Source: Planctomycetota bacterium (GTDB taxonomy: Bacteria > Planctomycetota > UBA1135). Taken from it: a stretch of DNA of 64,000 bases. Positions within the stretch are counted from its first letter, which is position 1. Every line of letters begins with the position of its first letter. This document shows, in pieces, positions 10,768 to 18,889 of this stretch. Both the position numbers and the translations under genes were made by a program. Location of the stretch: contig PAHY01000063.1 of NCBI GenBank assembly GCA_002705055.1, positions 1 through 64,000 on the forward strand, read 5' to 3'. The notes below the pieces were generated by a model that saw only the letters and a program-made list of their open reading frames with translations, was not told where the DNA came from and searched no databases.

Positions 10768-12219
10768 ATGAACATGCAGGTTCGCCGTGCAAGGACTGCG
10801 TTTCTGATTCCATTCTGGAGCGAAGAATCATTCGCGTCCAAGTTGGCCGAGTTGCAGTGGGTCAATCGCCGTGGCAAGTCCAAGCCTGTTTGGGGAAAGG
10901 TCCAGGGCCTTCGTTGTACCGGACGAGATCGTGAGTACTCATTGCCCGATGAGGTGCGTGAGCTCGATAGTTCGTTCCAGATCCTTCTTGGTGCGGAAGA
11001 GGGTGCGGTCGAGGACCGTGAGCGCCGAGCTTGGCAGTGGATTCACTGTCGAGCTGACCCGGGCTTGATTGGAGATACCTATCTCGGCAATGTGCAGGTC
11101 CGAGTTGGTCAGGGGGAGTCCTTTGTTCACGGCAAGATCGAGCGCGTAGAAACGGTTCTCTTCCCGCTGGGTAGTGGGATCTTGACGGTGCACGTGACCT
11201 GGAGCGATGTGGATTACCCAGGTGTGCGCGATGCGATCAGTCGCGGGCGCTATCTCTATCGTGATGACGATCGCGCCGGCTGGCGATTTGTCACCGAGGC
11301 AGACGGCTCCCGTGCGGACCCGAATCACTTGAAGTGCCTTGGCGCAGAAATGGAGCGAGCATGCTATGGCGGAGCAGAGGTCTCGCTGCGGCAGGTCGCT
11401 GAGTGGTTCCTGGGCGGGGCATCAGCCGGAATGCGCCTCACGTCCAGTCGCTATGCTCAGCACCATTCCATGGTCTTGCTCGATGGCGAGCCATCGGAAG
11501 AAGAGCGTGCTGCGGCCCTCTTCCACCTCCGAAGGGCCTATCCAGGGCATTATTCTGTGCCGGACGGGACCCCGCAGGGTGATGTCATCCTCGCTCCGCG
11601 TGGCGATCGCAGGATTGCAGTGAGTCGCGAAGGCGTCGTCTCTCTCATTTGGGGAGGCGCAGAAGGGCTAAGTGAGTACGAGCGAACGATTTGGCCTCAC
11701 AAGTTCTTCGGGATCTACCTCCTGCTCGGAATTCACGCCTTGGGGGAGAGGCAGAGTCTTGTCCTGCTCGCAAGCGAGATCGCGAGTTTCAGTAATAGTC
11801 TGTCCGACATGCGGGTGCTCAAGAAGGAGCATCACAGTGGTCGGCTGGGGCGACTCCTGCGAAGGGTCGTTCGCCACACGACAACGCTCACGGCAGATGA
11901 TTGTGGCGGCCCGACAGATTGGGGGACCTTCTTCCGGGCAGTTCGCGAAGTTCATGCAGTCGACGTACACCTTGCGGAAGTCAGGGCCGAAGCGACTGAG
12001 CTATTCCAACTCGCCGAGGCGACCGGGCAGACGCGTGTGCAGACCATCCTTGCGGCACTTGGAGCCGCGACGATTCCGGTTGCGATCGTCGTCGCTTTGG
12101 TGCAGTTGCCTGCATTCGGACTGACGGATGAACCCGGGTGGACGGCCGCTCTCATCGGACTCGCGATCATCGTGGGAATCTGGCTGTACTACCGACTTTC
12201 CCCGCGAACCTGGAACTAG
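10768..12219 (+). CDS. Unknown protein with C-terminal two-helix membrane hairpin, partner of the NACHT NTPase
   Basis: No family was recognised for most of this 483-residue protein. Residues 1-370 look like a mixed soluble domain with no nuclease or NTPase motif I can see. IWPHKFFGIYLLLGIHALGERQSL (about residues 308-331) begins a helical region that runs as a likely coiled coil (REVHAVDVHLAEVRAEATELF) into two membrane helices at about 427-447 and 457-475. The helices are joined by a short loop that lacks the GMN signature of CorA channels. This soluble-domain, coiled-coil, TM-hairpin layout resembles CorA-like membrane effectors of bacterial conflict systems (inference). The gene has an SD sequence, visibly lower GC than its neighbours, and lies 9 bases upstream of the NACHT gene. 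The two probably act together, with this one as membrane-active effector or sensor. Confidence 0.6.
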   Translation: MNMQVRRARTAFLIPFWSEESFASKLAELQWVNRRGKSKPVWGKVQGLRCTGRDREYSLPDEVRELDSSFQILLGAEEGAVEDRERRAWQWIHCRADPGLIGDTYLGNVQVRVGQGESFVHGKIERVETVLFPLGSGILTVHVTWSDVDYPGVRDAISRGRYLYRDDDRAGWRFVTEADGSRADPNHLKCLGAEMERACYGGAEVSLRQVAEWFLGGASAGMRLTSSRYAQHHSMVLLDGEPSEEERAAALFHLRRAYPGHYSVPDGTPQGDVILAPRGDRRIAVSREGVVSLIWGGAEGLSEYERTIWPHKFFGIYLLLGIHALGERQSLVLLASEIASFSNSLSDMRVLKKEHHSGRLGRLLRRVVRHTTTLTADDCGGPTDWGTFFRAVREVHAVDVHLAEVRAEATELFQLAEATGQTRVQTILAALGAATIPVAIVVALVQLPAFGLTDEPGWTAALIGLAIIVGIWLYYRLSPRTWN

Positions 12220-12228
12220 CGCAGACTC

Positions 12229-15200
12229 GTGGCAGGTGAGCGGTTTGATTGGGAGCGGATCTCGCAGCAGATCGAGGCCGAGTGTGGCCCGGGCTGGAAT
12301 TCGCATGACTTTGGCGGCTTTGAAGCGGTGAACTCGATTGATCTGTTTCTTCGAGTTCTTCGGGCACCGATTGACGAGGCGAGCGTGGCGGGTCTTGCTG
12401 ACACGTTTGGCAAATCACTCTGGGGTGCGCTTGTCGAGAATCCTTCCGATCCGGGCGATCTCGGTGCGGCGCACAAGTCGGTATCCACCTGCGTCGAGCC
12501 GTTTCTCAAGAAGGTTTGCCTTCTCAGCGGGGTCGCGAGGCCCAAGAAGAGTCGGCCCGGTCTCCAGGATTGGGCGGTTGCCCTCAAGCTCCGCATGGTG
12601 GAGCCGGGAAGTGAAGAGAAGAAGATGCCCGGCAAGTCAAGGCCGGATATGCACTATGCCTTCGCTCGCTTTCGGCAGTCGCGCAATGACTCCGGAGCTC
12701 ACAGTGCGCCGCGACTGTCCAAAAACGAGTACTGGGCACGGATGCATGACCTACTTGTAGTTTGCCTCTCGGCAGTCTGCTTGCATGCCAACGAGTTGCG
12801 GGATGCGATCGAAGAGCCTGAAGAGCTCGGTGGATTCTCGACCGTTCTTGATCGCACTTTTCGCGACCTCTCTCGTGCTTGGTCGAGGGATCCAAATCGG
12901 AGAGACGGGCTAGAGCTGACGCTCAATGCGACGCGACAGCGCCGAGGGGATCTTGCATCTGACTCGATCGATCGTGGCACGGTCGAACAGATCCAAAGCG
13001 AAGTGCCACGGTTCATTCTTCTTGGTGATCCAGGAACTGGAAAAACCACGATCTTGAAGTACCTGGCATGGCGGATTGCAGCGAGGAAAGCAGAGAAGCC
13101 ATCGCGACAGCTTCCGTTGCCTGTTGTCATCGAGCTGCGTCGTATCAGTCGAGACCGAGATCTGGCGACCTTGCTTCGTGAGCAAGTGGGCGTCGCGAAG
13201 AATGAGCGCCGATGGTTGCGGGAGAATGATGTTCTCTTGCTGGTAGACGGTCTGAACGAGATTCTTGATGCGAATCTTCGCCAGACAGCGATTTTGGACT
13301 TGGAAGAATGGATGGGGAGCTTCAGCGGTTTGCAGGTTGTCGTTTCAGCCCGCCCCTGGAATCGCCAGCTTCCAGATCTTCCAGTCTTCCGTCTCCAGGC
13401 GCTGTCCGAGGCGAGCCGGCGCGAGTACTTGTGCGCACGTGTTGGTGAGGAGCTTGCAGGGCGCATGGAGCGTTCGGCTCCTCAGGTTCTGCAACTCGCG
13501 CAGACCCCATTCATGCTCGAGATGCTGGCCGAGCAGTTGGGTCAGACGCGTGAGATCCCGAAGAACGCTGCGCAGCTCTTGGGCTCGTTCCTCCATCAGC
13601 TCATGATGCGATCGTCGCTGCGCAGTGAGGATCGGGAGATTAGTCGGAAGCAGCGCCTGCTGGCCGAGTTGGGGTTTCAATCTCGCGATGCAGGGAAGGT
13701 CACCTTTACCGAGGACTTCTACGTCGATGTCCTGAGTGAGACTGCCCGAGAGTTGAACTTTGAGCTCGATCCGTACCAGCTGCGAGACGAGTTTTTCCAG
13801 GATGGGATTCTCCGTGCCGATGGTGATTCCGGCCCTGCTCTTGCAGGCATTCGCTATCTCTCGTTCGAGCACGAGAGTTTTCAGGAGTACTTTGCCGCGC
13901 GCTGCCTGCTGCATCGAGCGCACTCCGACCCGCACTTGATTGCGAAGCTGGCGAAGGACCCTGACTGGACGGGGCCCCTCGAGATTCTGCGCGGACTTCC
14001 AGGGGCTCCATCCGTGCCAGAAGTCAAGCCGCTCAAGGAGCAGGCTTCGGTGGTGTCGATTGCTGAGGTATCACGGTCTCCGCGTGGCAGGGTCATCGCG
14101 CCTGTCGAGGCGCAGCCGACGGTGCGAAAGGAATCGGCGGCAGAGACTCAAGTGCGGCCGAGTGCGACTCCCGCGAAGCCAACCCAGCCCTTGCTTGCTG
14201 CGATTCGTGCTCGCAATCCGGTAGCGACTTGGTCTGCGCTCAAGGCGACGCGAAAGGGAGGAGGGACCAAGAAGGCAAAGCAACAAGCCCGAGACCTGCT
14301 CTTCAGTCAACTGAGGAATTCCTTCGCAGGGCTCGACGACTTGGGGACCTTCGCCCTCGACTGCTTGGAGAGGATTTCCGGGTCGGAGCTCCATTCCTCA
14401 GAGCTGATTGCCATTCTTCGCTCGCTCGGGGACGAGCCTCTTGAGGTCGAAGGGCCCGTGCGCGAGCGCGCTTGGGCTTTGTACCAGGAGTGGCACCAGG
14501 CAATCCGTCACCGACCTGCTCCGCATGTGCGTGCACAGCTCGTGCTCCTGTTCGATCTTGGGGCACGTTTGAGCCCCGAGGAAATGCAGGAGCTGGTCAA
14601 GGGGTCGACGGTTCCGGTCAAGCTCTACTTGAGAGATGTCATCCGGAATACGCCGATTGTGCGCCCGGTTCCGAAGGCATCGGTCGAGGTGAAGAAAAGT
14701 GCTCCCGTGTCGGCGCAACAAAAGGTCGTCGCCGTGCGTCCCGACGGGGGGCAAGAGTCTTCTAGCCCGCGGCCGGTCAAAAAGTCGGTGCAGGAAGAGC
14801 GGCGAGAGCAGCTCCTCGCACTGCTTTCGCAGGACAGGATTGCTGCCGCCATGCAGTACATCAGCAAGAAGAAGGACCTCGAGACTCTCGTCTTGGGGGA
14901 GGTTTTTGCTCAGCTGGCAGACAAGGTGAACGGGCCAGAGAAGCTCGATCACTGGCGTGGGAAAGCCTGCTTGCGACGGAAGAAGATGCAGAAAGCACTT
15001 GTTGCGGTAGGAGCCGATCGCGTCGCGCGGGAGCATCGTGCGTGGGAGACCGATGAGAAAAGGCGCCGGCGCGCCGCGAAGAAGTCTGCGAAGAAGGGCG
15101 CTGCGAACAAGCCAAGGAAAGGTCCAAAGAAGAACAAGAAGAAGGCGGCGAAGGGGAGCAAGCCGTCTTCCAAGTCTCAGGGCAAGAAGAAGTCGCCTGG

Positions 15201-15258
15201 ATCGGGTGGAAAGCCGAAGCGGAAAGGGTTTTGGTCGCGAATTTTTGGGCGCAAGTGA
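12229..15258 (+). CDS. NACHT (STAND) NTPase with HEPN-like N terminus and lysine-rich tail
   Basis: In this 1009-residue protein the NACHT core is clear. Walker A GDPGTGKT is at 266-273, Walker B LLLVDGLNEI at 336-345 (Asp340, Glu344), and the sensor-like VVSARPW at 371-377. The winged-helix end FEHESFQEYFAA is at 547-558. Upstream, residues 140-190 contain SRNDSGAH, an R-x5-H motif (Arg152, His158) in a helical context that resembles HEPN RNase-type domains. Residues 570-940 are helical and of unknown fold. The last 65 residues are extremely Lys/Arg-rich and end in KGFWSRIFGRK. NACHT proteins of bacteria are known antiphage sensors related to NLRs. GTG start, 9 bases after the partner gene. 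Lower GC than its flanks suggests acquisition by transfer. Antiphage function is inference from family and context. Confidence 0.8.
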   Translation: MAGERFDWERISQQIEAECGPGWNSHDFGGFEAVNSIDLFLRVLRAPIDEASVAGLADTFGKSLWGALVENPSDPGDLGAAHKSVSTCVEPFLKKVCLLSGVARPKKSRPGLQDWAVALKLRMVEPGSEEKKMPGKSRPDMHYAFARFRQSRNDSGAHSAPRLSKNEYWARMHDLLVVCLSAVCLHANELRDAIEEPEELGGFSTVLDRTFRDLSRAWSRDPNRRDGLELTLNATRQRRGDLASDSIDRGTVEQIQSEVPRFILLGDPGTGKTTILKYLAWRIAARKAEKPSRQLPLPVVIELRRISRDRDLATLLREQVGVAKNERRWLRENDVLLLVDGLNEILDANLRQTAILDLEEWMGSFSGLQVVVSARPWNRQLPDLPVFRLQALSEASRREYLCARVGEELAGRMERSAPQVLQLAQTPFMLEMLAEQLGQTREIPKNAAQLLGSFLHQLMMRSSLRSEDREISRKQRLLAELGFQSRDAGKVTFTEDFYVDVLSETARELNFELDPYQLRDEFFQDGILRADGDSGPALAGIRYLSFEHESFQEYFAARCLLHRAHSDPHLIAKLAKDPDWTGPLEILRGLPGAPSVPEVKPLKEQASVVSIAEVSRSPRGRVIAPVEAQPTVRKESAAETQVRPSATPAKPTQPLLAAIRARNPVATWSALKATRKGGGTKKAKQQARDLLFSQLRNSFAGLDDLGTFALDCLERISGSELHSSELIAILRSLGDEPLEVEGPVRERAWALYQEWHQAIRHRPAPHVRAQLVLLFDLGARLSPEEMQELVKGSTVPVKLYLRDVIRNTPIVRPVPKASVEVKKSAPVSAQQKVVAVRPDGGQESSSPRPVKKSVQEERREQLLALLSQDRIAAAMQYISKKKDLETLVLGEVFAQLADKVNGPEKLDHWRGKACLRRKKMQKALVAVGADRVAREHRAWETDEKRRRRAAKKSAKKGAANKPRKGPKKNKKKAAKGSKPSSKSQGKKKSPGSGGKPKRKGFWSRIFGRK

Positions 15259-15290
15259 AATCCTCGCAGGGACATTCCCAACAGGGGGGT

Positions 15291-15725
15291 GTGCTTCCCT
15301 CGCGCCTGCTGAAGATCTCCCTCCTGGCCATGACCGGGCTGCATCTGGCGGCACCGGGCCCGGCCTGGACTTCCGCGCCTGGCTCGCTGGCCGGCCTTCT
15401 GCCCATCGCGCTCGGCCTGCTGATGTACCGCGGCGCCGAGCGGCGCTGCCGCAAGCTGGGAACGCCGTCCGCGCCGCGGCAGACGCCGTCGGTGCTGGTC
15501 ACCCGCGGGCCCTTCCGGATCAGCCGCCACCCGATGTACCTCGGCATGGTGCTGGGGCTGTTTGGCTATGCGGTGCTGCTCGGTACGCTCAGCCCGATGC
15601 TGGTCGTGCCGGTCGTCACGGCTTTCCTGGATCGGCGCTACGTGCGCGCGGAGGAGGCCTGCCTGGCGCAGTCCTTCGGCGAGGACTACGAGGCCTACTG
15701 CGGCAAGACCGCGCGCTGGCTCTGA
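15291..15725 (+). CDS. ICMT-like membrane methyltransferase family protein
   Basis: This small polytopic membrane protein (about 144 residues) carries the isoprenylcysteine carboxyl methyltransferase-type signature. GPFRISRHPMYLGMVL is the conserved RHPxY segment that binds SAM. It is followed by two helices, and FGEDYEAYCGKTARWL is the usual C terminus of the family. Bacterial members methylate lipids or small molecules; the substrate here is unknown. The start is uncertain: GTG 15291 and ATG 15330 are plausible, and a TTG at 15231 would overlap the NACHT gene. Its 3' end overlaps the end of the convergent HAD gene by 31 bases. GC returns to the high level of the chromosome here, marking the right border of the NACHT insert. 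Confidence 0.7.
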   Translation: MLPSRLLKISLLAMTGLHLAAPGPAWTSAPGSLAGLLPIALGLLMYRGAERRCRKLGTPSAPRQTPSVLVTRGPFRISRHPMYLGMVLGLFGYAVLLGTLSPMLVVPVVTAFLDRRYVRAEEACLAQSFGEDYEAYCGKTARWL

Positions 15726-16423
15726 GTCCGGCGCCGCGCGTGCGAAGTGCTGCGCTCGAGCAGCCACATCCGCACCTCGCGCAGATCGAGCATGATCCGG
15801 TGCGCTTCGGCAAAGCGCTCGGCCGGCAGCGGCAGCGAGGGCACGGCCACGGTGTAGCAGCCGGCCGCGGCGGCGGAGCGCGCGCCGGTGGGGGAGTCTT
15901 CAATCGCGAGGCAGTCCGCCGGATCGACGCCCAAGCGGCGGGCGCCTTCCAGGTAGGGGTCCGGATGCGGCTTGCTGCGCGGCGCATCGGTCTCGCCTGA
16001 GAGCCAGGTGCGGAACCAGCGCTCAAAGTTGCCGCGCGCGGCGACCACGTCGAGCTGCTGACGCGGCGCGGCGGTCACGACCGCCATCGGCAAGCCAGCG
16101 CGATGAAGCGACTCCAGCAGCGGCACCACGCCCGGCATCCACTGCGGCCCTTCCTCTTCAAACATGCGCTCGAAGATGCGGCTGCGGTACTCCGTCAGCT
16201 CGTCGTTGTTCGGCTCGAGGCCAAAGTCCTTGCGCATGGTGTTCCAGAACTCGGTCTCGTTCCAACCGATCCAATCCTGGATGCGCGGCGCCGGCGCTTC
16301 CTTGCGGCGAAACTCGGCGATGACTTCCATCGCTGAATCCCAATGCAGATGCTCGGAGTCGAGCAGGGTGCCGTCCATGTCAAACAGGACAGCGGCGGGA
16401 AGGGACCAGTTCGGCTGCGTCAT
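15695..16423 (-). CDS. HAD-superfamily phosphatase (beta-phosphoglucomutase-like subgroup)
   Basis: This is a 242-residue haloacid dehalogenase-type hydrolase. Motif I is AVLFDMDGTLLDS with the nucleophile Asp15 and acid/base Asp17. The helical cap follows (about residues 20-90). Motif II is the Thr of AVVTAAPRQQ, then KPHPDPYLEGARRLG (motif III Lys) and CLAIEDSPTG (motif IV acidic residues). The KPHPDPY and DSPTGARSAAAAG elements are typical of the beta-PGM/phosphatase subgroup, so a sugar phosphate is a likely substrate, though this cannot be fixed from sequence. ATG 16423 was chosen because the motif then starts at the usual place; the frame upstream reads as unrelated sequence. The tail overlaps the convergent ICMT-like gene. 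Confidence 0.85.
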   Translation of the reverse strand: MTQPNWSLPAAVLFDMDGTLLDSEHLHWDSAMEVIAEFRRKEAPAPRIQDWIGWNETEFWNTMRKDFGLEPNNDELTEYRSRIFERMFEEEGPQWMPGVVPLLESLHRAGLPMAVVTAAPRQQLDVVAARGNFERWFRTWLSGETDAPRSKPHPDPYLEGARRLGVDPADCLAIEDSPTGARSAAAAGCYTVAVPSLPLPAERFAEAHRIMLDLREVRMWLLERSTSHARRRTQSQRAVLPQ

Positions 16424-16538
16424 CGGTTGGGGTTGCCGGAGCGCAATGTAGGGCGGTCCGGCGATGCTGGGGGGGCGGCGCAGGGAATTCACACAAACTC
16501 CATGGTTGCCGGGTGAAGCGCGCCGGCTACCGGGAGGG

Positions 16539-16964
16539 ATGCCCAGCCTGCGCCGCACCCCCCAGCGCGAGGAGAAGGCGGACCTGACGCCGATGATCGA
16601 CGTCACCTTCCTGCTCCTCGTCTTCTTCCTGTGCACCATGAAGTTCCGCACCTTCGAGGGGCGGCATGATGCGGCGCTCCCGAAGCAGATCGGCACCGGC
16701 CTGCACTCGGCCGACCCGGTCGAGAAGGTCGACATCGTCGCCTTCAAGCTGGGCGAGGACGCCATGCGCTACGACGTCGGAGCCCAGAAGTTCCGCTCCC
16801 TCCAGGCCTTGCGCGGTTATTTGGAGTCGGTGCCGCTGACGACGCCGATCACCATCGATATGCGCGAGGGCACCATCCATCAGGATTTCATGTCGATCCT
16901 CGACCAGTGCGTCGATCGCGGCTTCGACGAGATCACGATCGCCGGAACTCACGCCCAGGACTAG
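16539..16964 (+). CDS. ExbD/TolR-family protein (orphan)
   Basis: ExbD/TolR proteins form proton-driven motors with ExbB/TolQ that energise the outer membrane through TonB or TolA. This 142-residue copy has the single N-terminal membrane helix with the essential aspartate in LTPMIDVTFLLLVFFL (Asp21), then a periplasmic domain. The usual domain end DQCVDRGFDEITIAG is recognisable. No exbB, tolQ or tonB is present nearby, so it must work with proteins encoded elsewhere or has another role. The ATG at 16539 follows CGGGAGGG directly; an earlier in-frame start at 16464 would add residues unlike the family. The secretin-like lipoprotein gene follows 46 bases later on the same strand. Confidence 0.8.
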   Translation: MPSLRRTPQREEKADLTPMIDVTFLLLVFFLCTMKFRTFEGRHDAALPKQIGTGLHSADPVEKVDIVAFKLGEDAMRYDVGAQKFRSLQALRGYLESVPLTTPITIDMREGTIHQDFMSILDQCVDRGFDEITIAGTHAQD

Positions 16965-17010
16965 GCTGGGAACCCTCTTCCATTCTCAACCGGCCCGCCG
17001 GGCCGCCGCG

Positions 17011-17877
17011 ATGAAGCCAATCTTCCCCCTCCTCCTGCTGGGCCTCGCCTCGTGCCAGACCAAGGTCCAGCTCTCTGATTCCTGGAACACCCTGCCGGTC
17101 CTGGACCGCGTCGAAGTCGAGTACCGCGGTTCGCTGCTTGCGAGCCCAGGCGATGGGATGCGCATTCATGGACATGGCTTCGAATCCCTGCCCAACGAAG
17201 AAGACCCGGGCATGGTCCACGAATGGAGCATCAAGTTTGGCTTCGTCGAGACCTCCGCGGAAGCGGTGGCGCGGCTGTTCCAGGACGACGTGCGCGACGG
17301 GGCCGCAGGCTTTGGTGGGGCACGCATCGTTCCGCATGAGGCCATGCAGCAGACGATTGCCTCGCTCATCGAATCGGGGGACGGGGTCATGATCAGCGAT
17401 CCGAGGCTGCTGGTGCTGGGCAAGACACGCGCGAGCGTCGTGGTGTCCAATCAGACTGCCTTCATTCGCAACTTCAACTTTGAGCTGACCGATCAGGCGA
17501 TCCTGGTCGACCCCGAGGTGGGCGTGTTCTCTGACGGCCTGCTCGCGGATGTGATTCCGGGCGAGCTGACGGAAGACGGCGATGCCCTCCTGCAGTTCCA
17601 CGTCGTCGCTTCCGAGCTCGTCGAGATGAAGGAGGTCGAGAGTTCGTACCCCTATCGCGGCCAGTCGATCACGCTGCAGGTGCCGGTGTTCACGCGCCAG
17701 GACGTGAGCGGGACCTTGCGCATCGGCCCTGACGAGGCAGCCATCCTCCCGGCGCTGGTCGGGCGTGACGGCAAGCGCCTCCTGGTCATCGTGCGCATGG
17801 ACCCGACGGATCGCGGCCCGGTGAATCTCACCGAGATGCAGAAGCAGATGCCGAAGCTGGAAAGCTCGGATTCCTAG
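17011..17877 (+). CDS. Lipoprotein with a secretin-like segment
   Basis: This 288-residue exported lipoprotein has the signal LLLLGLASC with lipidation at Cys15. The region ISDPRLLVLGKTRASVVVSNQTAF (about residues 129-152) resembles the secretin signature of GspD/PilQ proteins, in which a strand that names the data set 'pRL' is followed by a glycine/serine-rich strand. The C-terminal strand-rich part (RGQSITLQVPVF, LLVIVRMDPTD) fits the end of that fold. It is much shorter than a true secretin and lacks N0/N1 domains, so it may be a secretin-like fold with another job. It lies downstream of the orphan exbD and may be coexpressed. The assignment is tentative. Confidence 0.5.
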   Translation: MKPIFPLLLLGLASCQTKVQLSDSWNTLPVLDRVEVEYRGSLLASPGDGMRIHGHGFESLPNEEDPGMVHEWSIKFGFVETSAEAVARLFQDDVRDGAAGFGGARIVPHEAMQQTIASLIESGDGVMISDPRLLVLGKTRASVVVSNQTAFIRNFNFELTDQAILVDPEVGVFSDGLLADVIPGELTEDGDALLQFHVVASELVEMKEVESSYPYRGQSITLQVPVFTRQDVSGTLRIGPDEAAILPALVGRDGKRLLVIVRMDPTDRGPVNLTEMQKQMPKLESSDS

Positions 17878-17912
17878 CGAATCCGGGTCGCGCGCCATTC
17901 CCCGGGCGCGCG

Positions 17913-17918
17913 TAGACT
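17913..17918 (+). promoter_or_regulatory. -10-like box TAGACT of the CDF transporter gene
   Basis: TAGACT ends 9 bases before the ATG at 17928, slightly further than the other boxes, predicting a leader of 0-3 bases. Confidence 0.35.
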
Positions 17919-17927
17919 TGGGGCTCG

Positions 17928-18875
17928 ATGGCCGCAGGCTCCAAGAAAGTCATCTACGCCGCGTTGGTCGGCAACGCGCTGATCGCGGTCACGAAGTTCG
18001 TGGCCTCGGTGATCACCGGCAGCTCGGCGATGCTGTCGGAGGGCATCCACTCGCTGGTGGATACCGGCAACCAGGTCTTGCTGCTGATGGGGTTGGCCAA
18101 GGCCAAGAAGCCGGCGGATGAACGCTTCCCGTTTGGTCACGGCAAGGAGATCTACTTCTGGAGCTTCATCGTCGCGATTCTGATCTTCGCGGTCGGCGCG
18201 GGCATCTCGATCTACGAGGGCATCCATCACATCCTGCATCCGGCCGACATCAAGGACCCGACGATCAACTACATCGTGTTGGGTCTGGCGATGGTCTTCG
18301 AGGGCTTTGCGTGGTGGATGGCCTACAAGGAGTTCAACGCCGTGCGCGGGAGGCGCAGCTACTTCGAGGCGGTCGCGCGCGCCAAGGACCCGACGCTGTT
18401 CGTCGTGCTGTTCGAGGACACCGCGGCCATGCTGGGTCTGATGGTGGCCTTCCTCGGGGTCTGGCTCGGTCAGGTCACGGGCATTCCCTACTTCGATGGG
18501 GGCGCTTCGATCGTGATCGGCTGCATCCTGGCCGGCACCGCGGTGTGGCTGGCCTGGGAGACCAAGTCGCTGCTGATCGGCGAGGCGGCGCAGCCGGAGC
18601 TGGTCCAGGCGATCCGCGACAAGGCGGACGAGTTGCCCGAGGTCGTCGCAGTCAACGAAGTGCTGACTCTGCACATGGGGCCGGAGTACGTGCTGGTCAA
18701 TATGTCAGTCGACTTTGCCGACGAGGCCAGCACCAGCCAGCTCGAGGCGGCCATTGCGGCGCTGGACGCGCGCATTCGCGCCGAGCATCCGCGGGTCAAG
18801 CGGGTCTTCGTCGAGGCCGAAGCTAGCAAGGAGGCCGCCCGCGAGGACGGCGGCTCGGAGCCTCTTCCGGCCTGA
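17928..18875 (+). CDS. Cation diffusion facilitator (CDF/ZnT) metal transporter
   Basis: This is an inner-membrane divalent-metal/proton antiporter of 315 residues with six helices and a cytosolic C-terminal domain (about 215-300, containing LTLHMGPEYVLVNMSVDF). The helix II metal motif is SEGIHSLVDTGNQ (His41, Asp45). The matching helix V site reads LFEDTAAMLG (Glu163, Asp164), instead of the HxxxD of the zinc transporters ZitB/YiiP. This pattern is closer to the ZnT9-like branch, so the metal ion cannot be assumed to be zinc. The loop ERFPFGHGKEIYFWSF is a strong CDF marker. It has a TAGACT box just upstream and no obvious operon partner. Confidence 0.9.
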   Translation: MAAGSKKVIYAALVGNALIAVTKFVASVITGSSAMLSEGIHSLVDTGNQVLLLMGLAKAKKPADERFPFGHGKEIYFWSFIVAILIFAVGAGISIYEGIHHILHPADIKDPTINYIVLGLAMVFEGFAWWMAYKEFNAVRGRRSYFEAVARAKDPTLFVVLFEDTAAMLGLMVAFLGVWLGQVTGIPYFDGGASIVIGCILAGTAVWLAWETKSLLIGEAAQPELVQAIRDKADELPEVVAVNEVLTLHMGPEYVLVNMSVDFADEASTSQLEAAIAALDARIRAEHPRVKRVFVEAEASKEAAREDGGSEPLPA

Positions 18876-18877
18876 CC

Positions 18878-18883
18878 TAGAAT
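18878..18883 (+). promoter_or_regulatory. -10-like box TAGAAT of the M16 peptidase gene
   Basis: TAGAAT ends 6 bases before the ATG at 18890, so a transcript starting there would be leaderless. The box begins 3 bases after the CDF stop codon. Confidence 0.5.
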
Positions 18884-18889
18884 GGGGGC

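Noticed and set aside
15231-15290. TTG start at 15231 for the ICMT-like gene
   Set aside because: It would overlap the NACHT gene by 28 bases and add residues unlike the family; GTG 15291 is simpler.
16424-16765. Extended N terminus of the HAD phosphatase up to 16765
   Set aside because: The extra 114 residues look like the complement of the exbD region and no HAD protein starts that far before its DxD motif.
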